From positions 186,001 through 250,000 of the forward strand of contig VCCP01000005.1 in NCBI GenBank assembly GCA_005765155.1: 64,000 nucleotides of DNA, read 5' to 3'. This stretch comes from Zelopaecilomyces penicillatus. Taxonomy: Eukaryota > Ascomycota > Sordariomycetes > Hypocreales > Pseudodiploosporaceae. The notes under the pieces are model-generated. The model had not been told where the DNA came from, made no database searches, and worked only from the letters and a program-made list of their open reading frames with translations. Shown in pieces: positions 11,310 to 24,318 of the stretch. Numbering within the stretch: position 1 is the stretch's first letter; each line of letters opens with the position of its first letter. The position numbers and the translations under genes are program-made.

Positions 11310-13043
11310 ATGGCGCCGACCTCGGAATACCCTTTCCCAGCACCTCCCGATAGCGATCGCTCGTCCATCTGGACCGCCAGCGATGATGGATCTGACATGT
11401 CCGATATGTCGCAGCGACGTCGCCAGAGGAAGCGCAAGGAGATCCTTAGGGCCGTCTCGCTGGCTGCTGCCACGCTGTCCGCCCTCTGCGCCGGCTCCAT
11501 CTCCGTCTTCTCGCTCTACGCGCCCAAGTTCCAGTCAAGGCTGCACTACTCGCAGTTCCAGGTCAACGGCGTTGCCATAAGCAGCTCCATCGCCCTGTAC
11601 CTCCCCATCTCCGTTATGGGATACGTCTGCGACCGTATTGGTGTACGCCCTCTGGCGGGACTGGCTGCTGTTTTGTTTGGGATTGGCTATGGCCTGGCGG
11701 CTACGATATACAGAAAGCTGGATTACGAGTTTAATGTTCTTGGAAGGTCGCCCGACATCGGGAACGAGTGGTCGTACCCGCTCATGATCCTCGCCTTTGT
11801 CTGCATCGGAGCAGCAACGTGCGCCATGTACATCACTTCCGTCTCGACATGCGCCAAAAACTTTGGCAAGGGAAAGTATAGAGGCCTCGCCCTGGCCATG
11901 CCCATCACCGGATTTGGTCTCAGTGGCATGTGGATTAGCCAATTCGCTAGTCGCTTTCTGTACGAGACCAAACCCGACGGATCCAAGGGCGATGTCGACG
12001 TATTTCGCTTCTTTATCTTCTTAGCTTCGCTCCTGGTCACGATGGGTGTTGTGGACATCTTTGCTCTCCAAGTGGTCGACGAGCAAGACATCATTGAGGA
12101 GGCTATCGAAGAACTTGAGCAGAGTGGTCTGCTGGATGGCAGCTCCCTGATGGGACGGTCAGAAAGGGGTTACGGCGCTGTTGAATCGGCCGTCGAGGCT
12201 GACGATGATGAGGAAGAGGTGCTCAAGAACGATGATGCTAAATGGAAGAAGAATTGGGTTTTGAACGCCGAAACTCGCCGCTTCCTTGCCGACCGCACCA
12301 TGTGGCCGTTTGCCGTGGCATTTGTACTGATGATTGGTCCTGGAGAGGCTTTCATCAACAATCTGGGCACCGTCATTGGCACGTTGACTCCTCCGATAAC
12401 AGAAGGCTTCGGCAAGCACACATCGGCCGCCACTCACGTCTCCGTGTTTGGCGTTACAAGCACGATAGCCCGCCTCATGATTGGCACTTTGACAGACCTC
12501 ATCGCCCCTGCGCCCCAGACTCAACACGTCCAGGTACCCGCTCCGAGCGTTCGTCCTTCTTCGCCACTTAACCGCCTTTCCATCTCGCGTGTAGTCTTTA
12601 TGCTGTTTTTCGCAATGCTTCTCGCTACTGGCCTCCTTTTCCTTGGCTCGGGCGCCGCCCAAAACCATCCTGAGCGCTTTTGGGTCGTTTCAGGACTTGT
12701 TGGAGCCGGATACGGCGCCGTCTTTAGCCTGACGCCCCTCATTGTCACTATCATCTGGGGTGTGGAGAACTTTGCGACCAACTTTGGAATCATTGCGACT
12801 CTGCCTGCCCTTGGATCTACGTTCTGGGGACTGGTCTACTCTGCAGGGTATGAAGCAGGTGCTAAGCAGCCTAACCCGGGAGGTCTGAGTGGTGGCAGAG
12901 ACGAGGATCTGTTCTGCTACGGAAAGCAGTGCTACGCTACAACGTTTCTGGCCGAGGGATTCTCGGTTCTGTTGGCATGTGGCTTGTTGCTCTGGGCGTG
13001 GAAGGGTGCCGGAGGGTGGAGTAAACGCGGCATTGTCATATAA
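11310..13043 (+). CDS. mch1: Mch1-like major facilitator transporter
   Basis: A single-exon, 577-residue MFS protein. A hydrophilic Ser/Asp-rich N-terminus and a basic RRRQRKRKEI patch precede about 12 membrane segments. It matches the Nodulin-like/monocarboxylate-permease-homologue family: SLYAPKFQSRLHYSQFQVN after helix 1, GYVCDRIGVRPLAG after helix 2, an acidic central loop with VEADDDEEEV, and the C-terminal SFCYG/CYGKQCY-type segment before the last helix. In yeast Mch1 is vacuolar and not a proven monocarboxylate carrier, so the substrate is unknown. It lies 1.2 kb upstream of the PKS in the same orientation, but being a conserved single-copy type it is more likely a flanking gene than a cluster exporter. 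Confidence 0.85.
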   Translation: MAPTSEYPFPAPPDSDRSSIWTASDDGSDMSDMSQRRRQRKRKEILRAVSLAAATLSALCAGSISVFSLYAPKFQSRLHYSQFQVNGVAISSSIALYLPISVMGYVCDRIGVRPLAGLAAVLFGIGYGLAATIYRKLDYEFNVLGRSPDIGNEWSYPLMILAFVCIGAATCAMYITSVSTCAKNFGKGKYRGLALAMPITGFGLSGMWISQFASRFLYETKPDGSKGDVDVFRFFIFLASLLVTMGVVDIFALQVVDEQDIIEEAIEELEQSGLLDGSSLMGRSERGYGAVESAVEADDDEEEVLKNDDAKWKKNWVLNAETRRFLADRTMWPFAVAFVLMIGPGEAFINNLGTVIGTLTPPITEGFGKHTSAATHVSVFGVTSTIARLMIGTLTDLIAPAPQTQHVQVPAPSVRPSSPLNRLSISRVVFMLFFAMLLATGLLFLGSGAAQNHPERFWVVSGLVGAGYGAVFSLTPLIVTIIWGVENFATNFGIIATLPALGSTFWGLVYSAGYEAGAKQPNPGGLSGGRDEDLFCYGKQCYATTFLAEGFSVLLACGLLLWAWKGAGGWSKRGIVI

Positions 13044-14198
13044 ATTCCCTTTTCTTTCTCTTGGTGTTTTCATGACAGACTGTGCTCTGTTTTTTCTTTC
13101 TTTTTTTTTTTTTTACCTTTACTCCTGCATGAGACCAATATCTGTTTGCAGTTTGCATGTGAGCCTCTATCTTTCTCTTTTTCTTTCACCATGGCATTGC
13201 GTGTAATATCAGGGCGTTTTGAAAGGGATAAACGGGCTGAGCATATGGATGGGCTCCGTTATTAGCATATCAATTATACATTTTCTATTCTCTTGACTAC
13301 ATAAGTATACGAGGTTTATCTATTTTCTTTGACCTTGCCATGTAGTAAATGTAAGAACGGCTTGGGGAATGCGCCTGTCAACGGATCAATTCCACATGCA
13401 AGTGTGCCTACGTCCCCGTTCTGAGTAAAGGTCTTTCGGGCCTCTGTTGACATGTGAAGATACTACCAAGTCAACTACGCTGTCAATAGGGCTCCTTGCT
13501 AGGTAGCCTACCCATTGTGGAGGTGCGGAATGCTAGCATAAAAGTATGAATTTAAAAGCATTTGCCTATTGGACAAAGTACATCTTTGTTCCGGCAGTAC
13601 TGAAGCTGGATCACGACATCAGGGTATTACCCCAAACCCGTAGATGCATCAACTCTATTGAATTATCTACCAAGCTTTTTGGGGCATATGCACGTGCCTG
13701 AAAAAAAGGAAAAAAGAAAGCAAACTCCAGCCCGTTCCCCAATGTCACGGACCAACACATCGGTCAGATGGCCCCCATGGTGGGTGTGAAAGACGGCAAT
13801 TCGGCCAAGTCGCAAGCATACTCTAATAAACTGTCTGTCTTAAGTAGGCAGATAAGTTTAAATCCCACATGATACGGCTGAGAGTTTGATGAAGGTACTC
13901 CTTGGCTCGTTTAGCAACTAATCACGGGATCGAGTTGGCGTTGCAAAACCGGGTAGTTGTGGCTACCCGTGGGTAATCAATGTCTTCGTATTCGAAGGTA
14001 GCAGCAACGTATCTACAGTGAGGAAAAGAAGTGTGTGTAGATATTTCCCATTGACTAAAACTATTCTTTCTTCATCTCTTTTCTGTTTCGATCTTGATTC
14101 AGTCTATGTGATCTTCGTGTTAGATGATTGAATGTGTATCATCCATCACATCAGTGTCAACAACACAGATCATATCAGGGTCGATTGGATCTGACAGA
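13044..14198. other. Intergenic, PKS promoter side
   Basis: About 1.15 kb holding the transporter 3' UTR (a T11-12 run at about 13102) and the upstream region of the PKS. An AT-richer stretch follows from 13250. No gene or repeat was recognised. Confidence 0.4.
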
Positions 14199-17100
14199 AT
14201 GTCACAACCAGAGCTTGAACCAATTGCCGTTATTGGCCTGGCATCACGGTTTGCGGGTGATGCCACTGATCCGCAACGTCTCTGGAGATATTTAGTACAA
14301 GGACGTTCTGCCATGACGCCATTCCCTTCGTCAAAGCTAAACGCAGATGCCCATTATCACTCAAATCCAGACAGGGGAGGCATGGTAAGAATATGATTTT
14401 CCTGTCCAACTCCTGTCTCCTGTTGTTTTGAGTAGAGCGACTGATGCTTGACTTAGTTTCATACTAAAGGCGGTCATTTTCTTGCTGAAGACTTGTCTCG
14501 GTTTGACGCTGCCTTTTTCAGCTTTACAAAGAATGAGGTTCTTTGTATGGATCCCCAGCAGAGGTTGTTACTTGAAAATGTGTATGAAGGTCTAGAAAAT
14601 GGTGAGCATTCTTAAGGTTATGTCATGAAAAGCAAAAAAAGAAAACATGGAAATGGTATTAGTGGAAATGACAATCTAACGAGAACCAGCCGGAATCCCT
14701 ATAGAGAAGTGCATCTCCTCCGACACCTCCGTCTACGTCGGTTCCTTTGCAGACGACTACAGGATCATCCTTGACACAGATTTCGAACAATGGATCAAAT
14801 ACAAAGGCACCGGCTGTGCCAAGTCCATCCTTGCGAATCGGATTAGCTGGTTCTTTGACTTTTCTGGACCCAGCATCATGATAGATACCGCTTGCTCTAG
14901 TGGTTTGGTAGCGGTACACTTGGCTTGCGAGAATTTAAGATCAGGAGATTCAAGAATGGTTAGTCTTCGTCCCCCTTTACACGCGGTTCGGATAGACATG
15001 GGTATCATTTTAAGATTGTTGTTAAATTGTTTTTTCTATAACTAGGCCATTGCTAGCGGTGTCAATGCCATCAGCCACCCATTCGTTGTGAATGACCTTT
15101 GTAAACTCGGTGCCCTCTCTCCAGATGGCATCTCTTATACCTTTGACGAGCGGGCAAATGGCTACTCCCGAGGAGAGGGCATTGGCACCGTCATATTGAA
15201 ACGCCTGTCTGATGCTGTTAAGGACGGGGACACCATTCGTGGGCTTATCCGCGCTACAGCCTGCAACCATGATGGAAAAACACCAGGCATCTTCGTTCCC
15301 TCAATGCGGGCACAGCAGAATCTCATCAACAAGACCTACCAAAAGGCCAACTTAGATCTAAAAAACACCGCGTATGTGGAGGCACATGGTACGGGAACCG
15401 CTGTGGGAGACCCTATTGAGGTCGAGGCTATCGCAACCACATTTAGCTGTCGACCCCGAGACAGCCCTCTCTATATCGGAGCCGTCAAGACATCTCTTGG
15501 TCATACTGAGGGAGCTGCTGGGATACTTTCACTGATCAAGACTCTTTTGGTCGTGGAAACAGGCATCATTCCCCCAAACCTCAATTTTAGAAAGGTTAAC
15601 CCCAGAATTCGCCAAGATGAGTGGAACGTAGCTTTCCCATTGGAAGCAACCCCCTGGCCTCAACCCGGACCTCGCATTGCATCGGCCAACTCTTTTGGGT
15701 TTGGCGGTGCAAATGCTCATGTGGTTGTTAGTGATGCTTACTCTTATCTCACGAACTATTCTATCGGAGGAATCCACCGCACATCTAAAGACATCCCTTC
15801 GTTGGCCGACATTCAGCGAGTTTATTTGGATTTATTGAGTGATGGGCCTCACAACAACAAGGATGGCGAGATGGTAGCCCACCGACAGACCCCTTTCCTC
15901 TTTGCTTTTTCCGCCTTTGACAAAGATGGTATTCAAAGACTGGCAGCAAGCTACACGGGAAATCTCAGTTCACAGCAAGCCGCTCTCGTTGACCCTGCAG
16001 CCGAGCAGGAGTTCTTAAATGACCTAGCCTACACGCTGGCGTGTAGACGGTCCATCTTCTCCTGGCGAGCGACATGTACAGCTTTCACTGTTAATGACCT
16101 TTTGCAAAAACTCCAGTCATTGAAGGCTGTTCAAGTTCGAAATCAGAGCTCGCTTGCTGGCTTTGTCTTTACAGGCCAAGGAGCTCAGTGGTTGGGAATG
16201 GGCAAATCTCTCATCAATTTTCCCATCTTCAAAAAAAGTCTGGAGGATGCCACGGAGTATATGTCAAGCATATTGGGAAGCCAGTGGCGCTTGATTGATG
16301 TGATCCTGGGCGAGGAGGCTCAAGATATCAGCAAGCCAACTCTAGCACAACCCCTTTGCACAGCACTTCAGGTAGGTGCTGTGGATTTGCTGGCGAGCTG
16401 GAATGTCTCACCAAAATGTGTTGTTGGGCATTCTTCTGGTGAGATTGCTGCCGCATATGCTGCAGGAAAAATTGGAAGAAAAGCTGCTTGGAAGATTGCA
16501 TATTACAGAGGTGTTGTTTCCGAAAAGGTCAATAAAGGGGGTGCTATGATGGCAGTCGGCTTGGGGGACAAAGATCTACAGCCATACATGGAGAGGCTTG
16601 ATCGCAAAGACGATGTGTTGACGATTGCATGTTTCAACTCACCATCTAACATTACAGTTTCAGGCGACGAAGATGCAATCGACTCCCTAAAGACTCTTCT
16701 TGATCAGGACAACATCTTTGCTCGGAAACTGAACGTTGCCAACGCCTATCATTCCAAGCAAATGGAAATAGTCGCGGAGGAATACAGTCGACTCATGGGT
16801 GACATCAGAGCAATGGACAAGCTTGAAGTGAAGCATCCAGTTGCGATGATATCTTCCGTTACGGGCGAAGCCATCAACTGCGAGGTGGTTGAAAGTGCCT
16901 CATATTGGGTTGAGAACCTCATATCACCCGTGCTTTTCCATAAAGCGATTTTAACAATGGTTTCTGGAACATCCAATTCGGTCAAGGAGGTCATTGAAGT
17001 TGGTCCCCATTCTGCGCTGCAAAACGCCGTAAGAGCCACTCTCAGTGAGGCAAATATCAGTGGAGTGAACTATTCAAGAACCATGTCGCGAAACGATGTT

Positions 17101-20100
17101 TCAAGCCATGTGCTTATTGAGACAGCAGATGCATTATGGCATAGAGGATACCCGATTGATATGGGTTCCATAAACGAAAGTCTATCTGGCAAAACAGGCC
17201 GATTATTAACGTCTCTACCAGCGTACAGTTTTAATCATGAAACAGAATACTGGAAAGAAAGCCGCTTGAGCAGAGACTATCGCTTCAGATTACATCCCCG
17301 CAAGGATCTTCTTGGAGCTCCTGTGACTGATTGGAACCCTCATGAACCGAAATGGAGACAAGTGTTTCGACTGTCCGAGATACCTTGGTTGGCGGATCAC
17401 AAAGTTACTGACAATATCGTGTACCCTGGAGTTGGATATATCATCATGGCGCTTGAGGCGTCGAGGCAGTTGGCTGATCCTAATCTTTGCCTCACTGGGT
17501 TTCGATTCAGGGACGTCAACATACAAACTGCCCTTATTATTCCTGATACCTCGGATGGTATTGAAACTGTGCTCTCTATGAAACCGTTGTCCGAAACATT
17601 CAAGAGTAAATCCAAGGATTGGAGTGAGTTCCAGGTATACTCTTATGATGAGAACCAGAGAGAATGGAGGGTTCACTGCCGCGGCGAGGTGTCTGTTGAG
17701 TACAAGACACATAGTGACGTTCCTACTGGCGTCTGGAGCAATTCCTCTAGCTTTTCCCCAGAACAACTCGATTTGGAACTAGGACTGGCTCTATGTCAGA
17801 GACAATTTGACACTAAAAGACATTATGAAAAATCGGCCAAAAATGGAGTCCAGTATGGTCCGACATTCAGGACATTATCTGATGTCAAGCTTGGCCCTCA
17901 GGGTCAGAGACGTGGAATCGCTACCGGAGTTGTATCTATTACCGACATCGCCAGCGTCATGCCTAAGGGGTTCCTCTATCCGCATACCGTGCAGCCAGCA
18001 ACCTTGGACTGTATGCTGCAGATGGTGTACCCTGCTGTGCTTGACTTCAAGGGGACAGAGGTCATTGATGAGCCTCTCGTTCCAACTCTGTTTAGGGAAG
18101 TTTGGATATCCGCTGATATTGCCAACGCGCCTGGGCATCAGTTTAGGTGTCACTCTCAAGTTGAAAAGATGGGGCAGTCTGACTACAAGACGAATGTCTC
18201 TGTATGGGACGAGAATTCGTCGCTTGTGGTCCAATATATAGATGCGGAAGTACACCATATTGACGTCAGTACAGTTATTGCACCTCGAGACCTTTGTCAC
18301 AATGTCAGATGGAAATGTGATGTTGATTTTGTTACGTCCGACTTTTTTATTTCGAGGATCGACCCAGAGCTTAATGAAGCTGTTGCAACAATTTTTCAGA
18401 AACTGCAGGTTGTAAGTGCTATCTTGATTCAAGATGCTGTCAAAGCATTGGATTCATATGATGATACCTTTGAGTATTTGCCGCATCACCGACACTACAT
18501 CAACTGGCTGAAAGCTCAGGATAAATTGATCAAAGATGGTCAGGTCTTGCTCTTTGATCAAGCTACGTTCGATCGATGCAGCTCTGATGTGGAGTTTCGC
18601 GAACAATTTCTCAAAGATGCCGAGGATTCTTCACCAAACGCACGCTTCATGATTAAAATAGGATCTCAAATCATTCCTATCTTGAGACGAGAGGCCGACC
18701 CCCTGTACATCATGTTCGGTGAAGACGATGGGAAATTGATGGATGCCGTCTACCATGAAGAGTTTGAACTTGGACATATCCCAGTTCATTTTAAGACATA
18801 TTTAGACCTCCTATCTCACCGAGGTGGAGATTTGAAGTTTCTTGAAGTCGGCGCTGGGACTGGCGGTACTACTTTACCCATTCTCCAAACCATGTGCTCA
18901 CCTGAAGACACTGATAGCTGGACGATATGTGAATATGCATACACTGATATTTCTCCTGGATTTTTCGAGAGGGCAGCTGAGAAGTTCAAGCCATGGGAGG
19001 CCATTCTAAAGTTTAGAACGTTGGATGCTGAACGAGATCCTGGTGTGCAGGGGTTTGACCCAGAGGACAAGTATGACGTTATAGTTGCTGGAAATGTTCT
19101 TCATGCGACTGCCGATTTACAGGCGACTATGCGTCGTCTGCATGGTTTATTGAGTCCAGGTGGAAAGCTTATCATGCATGAGATGGTGCAACCTGCAGCT
19201 ATGTTTGCAAGTTTGGGTGTTGGAGTTCTTCCTGGTTGGTGGCTCGCGACAGAGGAGTTTCGACAATCTGGGCCGTTGCTCAAAGAGGAGCAATGGGACT
19301 CGGTGCTTCGAGAAAGCGGGTTTACTGGAACTGAGATTCTACTGAGGGACAGTTATGATGAGTCTCACATCTCAAGCATTATTATCTCAACAGCCGTTGA
19401 ACATACAGAAACGATAGAGGGCTTAACAACTGCCACATCACCAGTGTATGTTGTCGATACAGGTCTTGACACAAATAGTAATTGTTTGGCCTCTTTATTC
19501 TCAGAGTTCCTTCAGCAGGAGTATAGTTTGAAGAGTTGCCGAGCATTAAGTCTAGAGCAGTTGTGCCGACTACCTTTGGAAGATGCCATCTGTGTTGTTC
19601 TCGTGGATGGTCGAAACCCATTCCTCTTGAATCTTGATAATACTGGATTTGAAAGACTCATGTATCTTGTGAACAACTGTGTTCGAATATTCTGGGTAAA
19701 CAAGGGAACAGACAATCCTACCTTTGCCATGGCAAAGGGTGTTATGCGGACAGTCAAATGGGAGAAACACACGCCTGACACAAATATTGTTACCCTTGAC
19801 ATCGTAACAACTGGTGCAGAAACACAGGGCTGGTCTGAATACTATGATATGATGGCAAATATTTTCGCGAAACAGTTTATAAGTACGTCTGCTTCTAAGG
19901 CTTCTGAGTACGAGTTACGAGGAGGTGTCGTGTACTCCAGCCGCCTCTACAAACACCAAGAAGCCAATTTGTTCATGTCCAGCCAACAGGATGGCAATCC
20001 CAAGATTGAAATGCAGTCATGGGGGCAGCGGCCTTTGCGACCTTTGAAACTTTCTTCTGGAATGCCAGGGGACTTGGACAGTTTAAGGTTCATTGATGAC

Positions 20101-22390
20101 CCTGTCGCTTCAGAGCCGTTAGGTGACTATGAGATTGAGATGGAAGCAATGGCTGCTGGGCTCAACTTCCGTGACATCATGATTGGCATGGGCGAAATAG
20201 CCCACGACTGCTTCGGTTTCGAAGGATCTGGTATAATCCGATCTACAGGCTCTCAAGTACACAGATTTAAGCCCGGCGATCGAGTTGTCGCAATCACAGG
20301 CACAAGTAAAATGGGCTGCATCCAGAGACTGTTTCGCTCGCCGCAAGACATTGTCGTCAAGATCCCCGACACAATGCCTTTTGAAGAAGCAGCCTCCCTT
20401 CCATGTAACTATGTGACAATTCTGTATAGCTTGCGTGACTTGGCGCGCCTTTCCAAGGGCGAATCCGTCTTAATCCACGCCGGTGCTGGCGGAACTGGAC
20501 AAATTGCTATCCAATACGCCAATATGATAGGCGCTACTGTGTTCGCAACCGTCTCGACAGTGGAGAAGAAACAACTCCTTATAGATAGATATGGTGTGAA
20601 AGAAGACTATATCTTCTCTAGCCGAAATACGGATTTTGCGGCTAGTATTATGCGAGCTACTAGTGGCCGTGGTGTTGATGTAATATTGAACTCCTTGAGT
20701 GGCGAAGCCCTTCAACGCTCTTGGGACTGTATTGCCCCTTTGGGACGTTTTATTGAACTTGGCAAAAAGGACATTACTGAGAATGGGCGGCTTCATATGC
20801 GTCCCTTTGGTCAAAATACCATGTTCTGTAGCGTGGACATGTCAATTCTTGCGCTTCAGGATCCAGCCCGTCTAGGAAGGTTGCTCGCTGAGGCGATTCA
20901 CATTGTCGAAGAGGGTTTGATGCAGCCTCCATCGCCACTTACAGTTCACAGTTTCGCCAATGTTAAGACAGCCTTCCGACAGTTACAAAGTGGCAAGTGT
21001 ATGGGTAAAATCGTGTTGGTGCCAGGAGAGAATGACATTGTTCCGGTAAGTTCGTCGCTCACTTTCTACTGCAATCGAGTTTTGTTACTCACCTCAAGTT
21101 TCTGTTTTCTAGGTTCAATCACCCCCTGCAATTCCACATAGCTTTGAGGCAAACGCAACGTACGTTCTCTCAGGCGGCTTTGGTGGTCTTGGGCGGTCTA
21201 TTGCAAGATGGATGGTGTCCCGTGGTGCGAGATATCTTGTCTTCCTCTCACGTTCTGGTGCCAATTCCAAACCGGCGGAACAGCTAGTTCGAGAATTGGA
21301 GAGTAAAAGTTGTCGTGTAATGGCCGAAATATGCGACATTTCTAGTGAGGATAGCGTGAAAATTGCGTTGGACAACTGCAAGAGTCTGCCGCCCATCAAA
21401 GGTTGCATTCAAGCCGCGATGCAGTTGAAGGTGAGTATTCACTATGTAGCTACTTATATAAAAGCCTCAGCTAACTCGTGTTTCTCTTAGGATATGACAT
21501 TGGCTACAATCAACTTTGACGACTGGAGGCAAGTTATCATGCCCAAGGTTGTTGGCACTTGGAACCTGCACAGCTTGCTTCCCCTTGACCTTGACTTCTT
21601 CGTCATGCTCTCATCCGTCAGTGGAATTGTTGGCAACCGTGGACAGGCCAATTACAACGCTGGAAATACTTTCCAGGACGAGTTGGCACGCTTTCGTGTT
21701 AAGCAGGGATTAAATGCCGCTGCTATTGACTTGGGTAGTCTTACAGCCGTTGGCTACCTCTCTGAGAACTGGGTCGACACCATGCAACTTACGCCAATGC
21801 TGAATTTACTGTCTATGAGCATGCTTGAAGTCAGTGAGCAAGAGCTTCTTGCCATTCTTGAATTCTACATGAACCCGCAATGTGTTCGCCAATCTGCGAA
21901 CCTGGATGCTGATGAAGGCCTTTTTGGCTGCGCTCTCGGATTACACACAGCTGAGGGTCTGAGAGACGCAGGCAAAGACATACCTCCATACATGGAGAGT
22001 TCCCTTTGGGCCAAGTTGAGAACAATACCTCCCCTACGGAAGTTGCTCATGGCCGGTACTGCCGATGGCAAGAGTTTGGCCCAGTCCTTGACGCAGAGTC
22101 TAGCCTCGGCGCAAGACATTGAAGCTGCTTCGAGAGTTACAAATGACGCTATTCGTAACAAACTTTCCAGCATGATTTCGATCCCAGTAGACGATGTCGA
22201 AGAGTCAAAAGCGCTGAGCTCTTATGGAGTTGACTCTCTGGTAGCCATCGAATTCCGCACGTGGGTGATGAAGGATCTTGGTGCGGAGATTCCTCTGCTT
22301 GAGCTTCTTGGATCTAGTCCTATTAGTGTGTTGGCTTCACGTATAGCTATGCAAAGTCGGCATGTCAAGTTTCGAACCAGTCTGCCATAG
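14199..22390 (+). CDS. Highly reducing type I polyketide synthase (KS-AT-DH-cMT-ER-KR-ACP)
   Basis: Six exons: 14199-14384, 14457-14601, 14690-14958, 15046-21045, 21113-21430 and 21491-22390. They stay in frame and give 2605 residues. The KS has C179 in DTACSSGL, H314 in EAHGTG and H353 in SLGHTEG. The AT has FTGQGAQWLGMG and S663 in GHSSGE. The DH has H985 in DHKVTDNIVYPG and D1188 in PATLDCML. The C-methyltransferase has LEVGAGTGGTT near 1466 and VIVAGNVLHAT. The ER has GLNFRDIM near 1906 and HAGAGGTGQIA near 2011. The KR has LSGGFGGLG near 2220 and Y2361 in QANYNAGN. The ACP carries the phosphopantetheine serine S2555 in YGVDSL. All domains look active, predicting a reduced, methylated polyketide. 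There is no thioesterase or reductase domain, so release needs another enzyme. An in-frame ATG at 14124 is possible, but 14199 (MSQPELEPIAVIG) gives the usual HR-PKS start. Confidence 0.95.
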
Positions 22391-23202
22391 TTGAGTATCG
22401 GGAACCGCTCGAGTTTTAAGATCATGTGGTCGCTGCGTGCATGATGTTGAGAAAGGCCCAACGCAGCAAGTCGTATGATGATAAGGTGACAGAGTTTGGA
22501 AGAGACTAAGGCGAGGCGGCTGATTGCCACATCAATAATAGAACTGGCTGACACATGGAAGACTATTCTTGTACGTCTTGCTAATCGTAACAAGAGGTCC
22601 GTGCCGAATCTCGACCATCTCTAGTCTTACAATTATGCTCAAACCGCCATCTGTTTCGCCAAAACGAATTGCTGACTCGCAGACTTTACTAATAATGTTT
22701 GGTTCATTTCGATACCCTTACTCTATATTTCTAGTGCTATAGGATGGTATATACACTGTCAGTCATCAGAATTCTCTTGAAGCTGGTGATGGCTTCACTT
22801 TTATAACAACACAATAACATACCTATTGATGAGGGAAGCCCTCCTGACTCGGGAATGAGCACTAGTTATTACCGAATGCATAAGGACCCCCATGTCTGTA
22901 CACTGATCGACGTCAGATTTCCCAATTTGGCGCATGCTGACAGACCTGTGGGTGGGATTCCGTTATTCTCCACATCATGACCGCAACAGCTGAACACCCA
23001 CACTCACTCACACCGTTCAAGATTCATGACATGGGTTTGCACGTGGATGTAAGCAGAGAACGGGCCTCGCCTTCATTCAGGGTTTGCCACTGAATGCCGT
23101 TTTATTCGCACACCTTGCTAGTCGGTCGTCATCCTCCATTATTCGCGCATTTCGACCACGATCCAGCTCCAACGTGTCACAATCCGCCCCGAGCAGCCCA
23201 TT
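22391..23202. other. Intergenic between PKS and UstYa-like gene
   Basis: About 0.8 kb. It holds the PKS 3' UTR and the promoter of the next gene in the same orientation. No coding signal was seen. Confidence 0.4.
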
Positions 23203-24029
23203 ATGAAAACTAGCAATAGAGCCAATGTTCCATTGGCATCACTGCTATCAATCTTGTCTTATGTTGGCGCCTTTATTCTTGGCTCCCTGACCTGGGGACT
23301 CCTCTCCCACCTCAACTCCCCCTCTCTCCAAACCACGCCTCACCAGAGCCACGATGCCCAAGGTGCATTCGACCACTCATCCCAAACGCTTCCCACAAAA
23401 CGCATGATTTTCGATCGTATCCCTGCACTGGAAACCTTATCGCACGACGGCGACAAACACTGGGGGGACCTCGTCACCAAACAAGGTGGGTTTCTATGGG
23501 TTCAACATAATGAAACATACGGCTATCCATGGGGTATATCCATGTTCCACGGACTTCATTGCCTTGCCATGATCCGGAGTGCTTTGCAGGATGCGAGTGG
23601 GAATGCGACCGGAATGCCGTATCACGAGCATAATCGACAAACGTCAAGGAGGAATGATGGACATGATGGAGAGCATAAGACACACGAGAGCCATGCTGCT
23701 CACGCAAAGAACATGGAGCATGTTATGCATTGTTTCTCGTACATTGCTCAGGTATGTTTGACACGGCCTCACCTGTGCAGCAGCACGATTGATTTAACAT
23801 AAAATCACAGTCCCTTCAATGCAGCGCAGACGGTACGATAGAAAAGCCAGTCAAAGTCAAATACGACGAGAACCATAACATGATCGACAACGGACGCGTC
23901 AATGGGCTTGGGATTCACCACGTTTGCCGCAACCCGGCACAGCTCTGGCGGGTTGCCAAGGAGTCGGAGGACCATCCAGTTGCGCCGTGGGAGTGGTCAC
24001 ACGGAGACACTGTACAGCGCTTCTTCTAG
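23203..24029 (+). CDS. UstYa-like (DUF3328) oxidase, 2 exons
   Basis: Exons 23203-23751 and 23811-24029 (GT-AG) give 255 residues. An N-terminal membrane anchor (about residues 12-35) is followed by FDRIPALETLSHDGDKHWGDLV. The two HxxHC motifs that define the family are present as HGLHC (in MFHGLHCLAMIRSAL) and HVMHC (in EHVMHCFSYIAQSLQCSADGT). Known relatives are copper-type oxidases that cyclise, hydroxylate or chlorinate fungal peptides (ustiloxin, cyclochlorotine), and others act in mixed pathways. The insert between the motifs is unusually rich in His, Asp and Glu. It sits 0.8 kb downstream of the HR-PKS in the same orientation and just upstream of two small secreted-peptide genes, so it could tailor either product. 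Which, if any, is unknown. Confidence 0.9.
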
Positions 24030-24213
24030 GTCGTCATAATTCATGTGCTTGAAATGAAGATATAAATGGGAATTAATTGCAACATAAACCATTTGCCAGA
24101 TCATAGGTTTCATCCTCACCAAATGCATACTCGATGACCATTCCAACCCTAACCCATTCAGGCGTGCCGTTCTCCCGTTCCCCCACCGCCACGTAGGGGG
24201 CCAAAATGCGCAG

Positions 24214-24268
24214 CTTACATGCCCAAACCGTTCTGGTCACGAGTACCAATTCCCCTAAGCAACCTTAC
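24214..24268. repeat. Remnant matching the 3' flank of peptide gene 1
   Basis: This ~55-base stretch aligns by eye, with a few mismatches and one gap, to 25271-25325 downstream of the first cysteine-rich peptide gene. The shared core is a TACCAAT..CC.CTAAGCAACCT block. It suggests an older, third copy of the duplicated unit whose gene is gone, or that the duplication was broken by an insertion. Confidence 0.5.
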
Positions 24269-24318
24269 ATATGTCTGAATCCGTCCTTTTTCCATGTATA
24301 GATCTTACAAGGTCTTGA

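Noticed and set aside
11310..13043. MFS transporter as exporter of the PKS product
   Set aside because: It matches the conserved vacuolar Mch1-like family found outside clusters; proximity alone is not enough.
14124..14198. PKS start at the upstream ATG 14124
   Set aside because: It adds 25 residues unlike HR-PKS N-termini; kept only as an alternative.
17398..17430. PKS dehydratase motif with Asp instead of Gly (HxxxDxxxxP) as evidence for an inactive DH
   Set aside because: This position varies in fungal HR-PKSs, and both catalytic H985 and D1188 are present.
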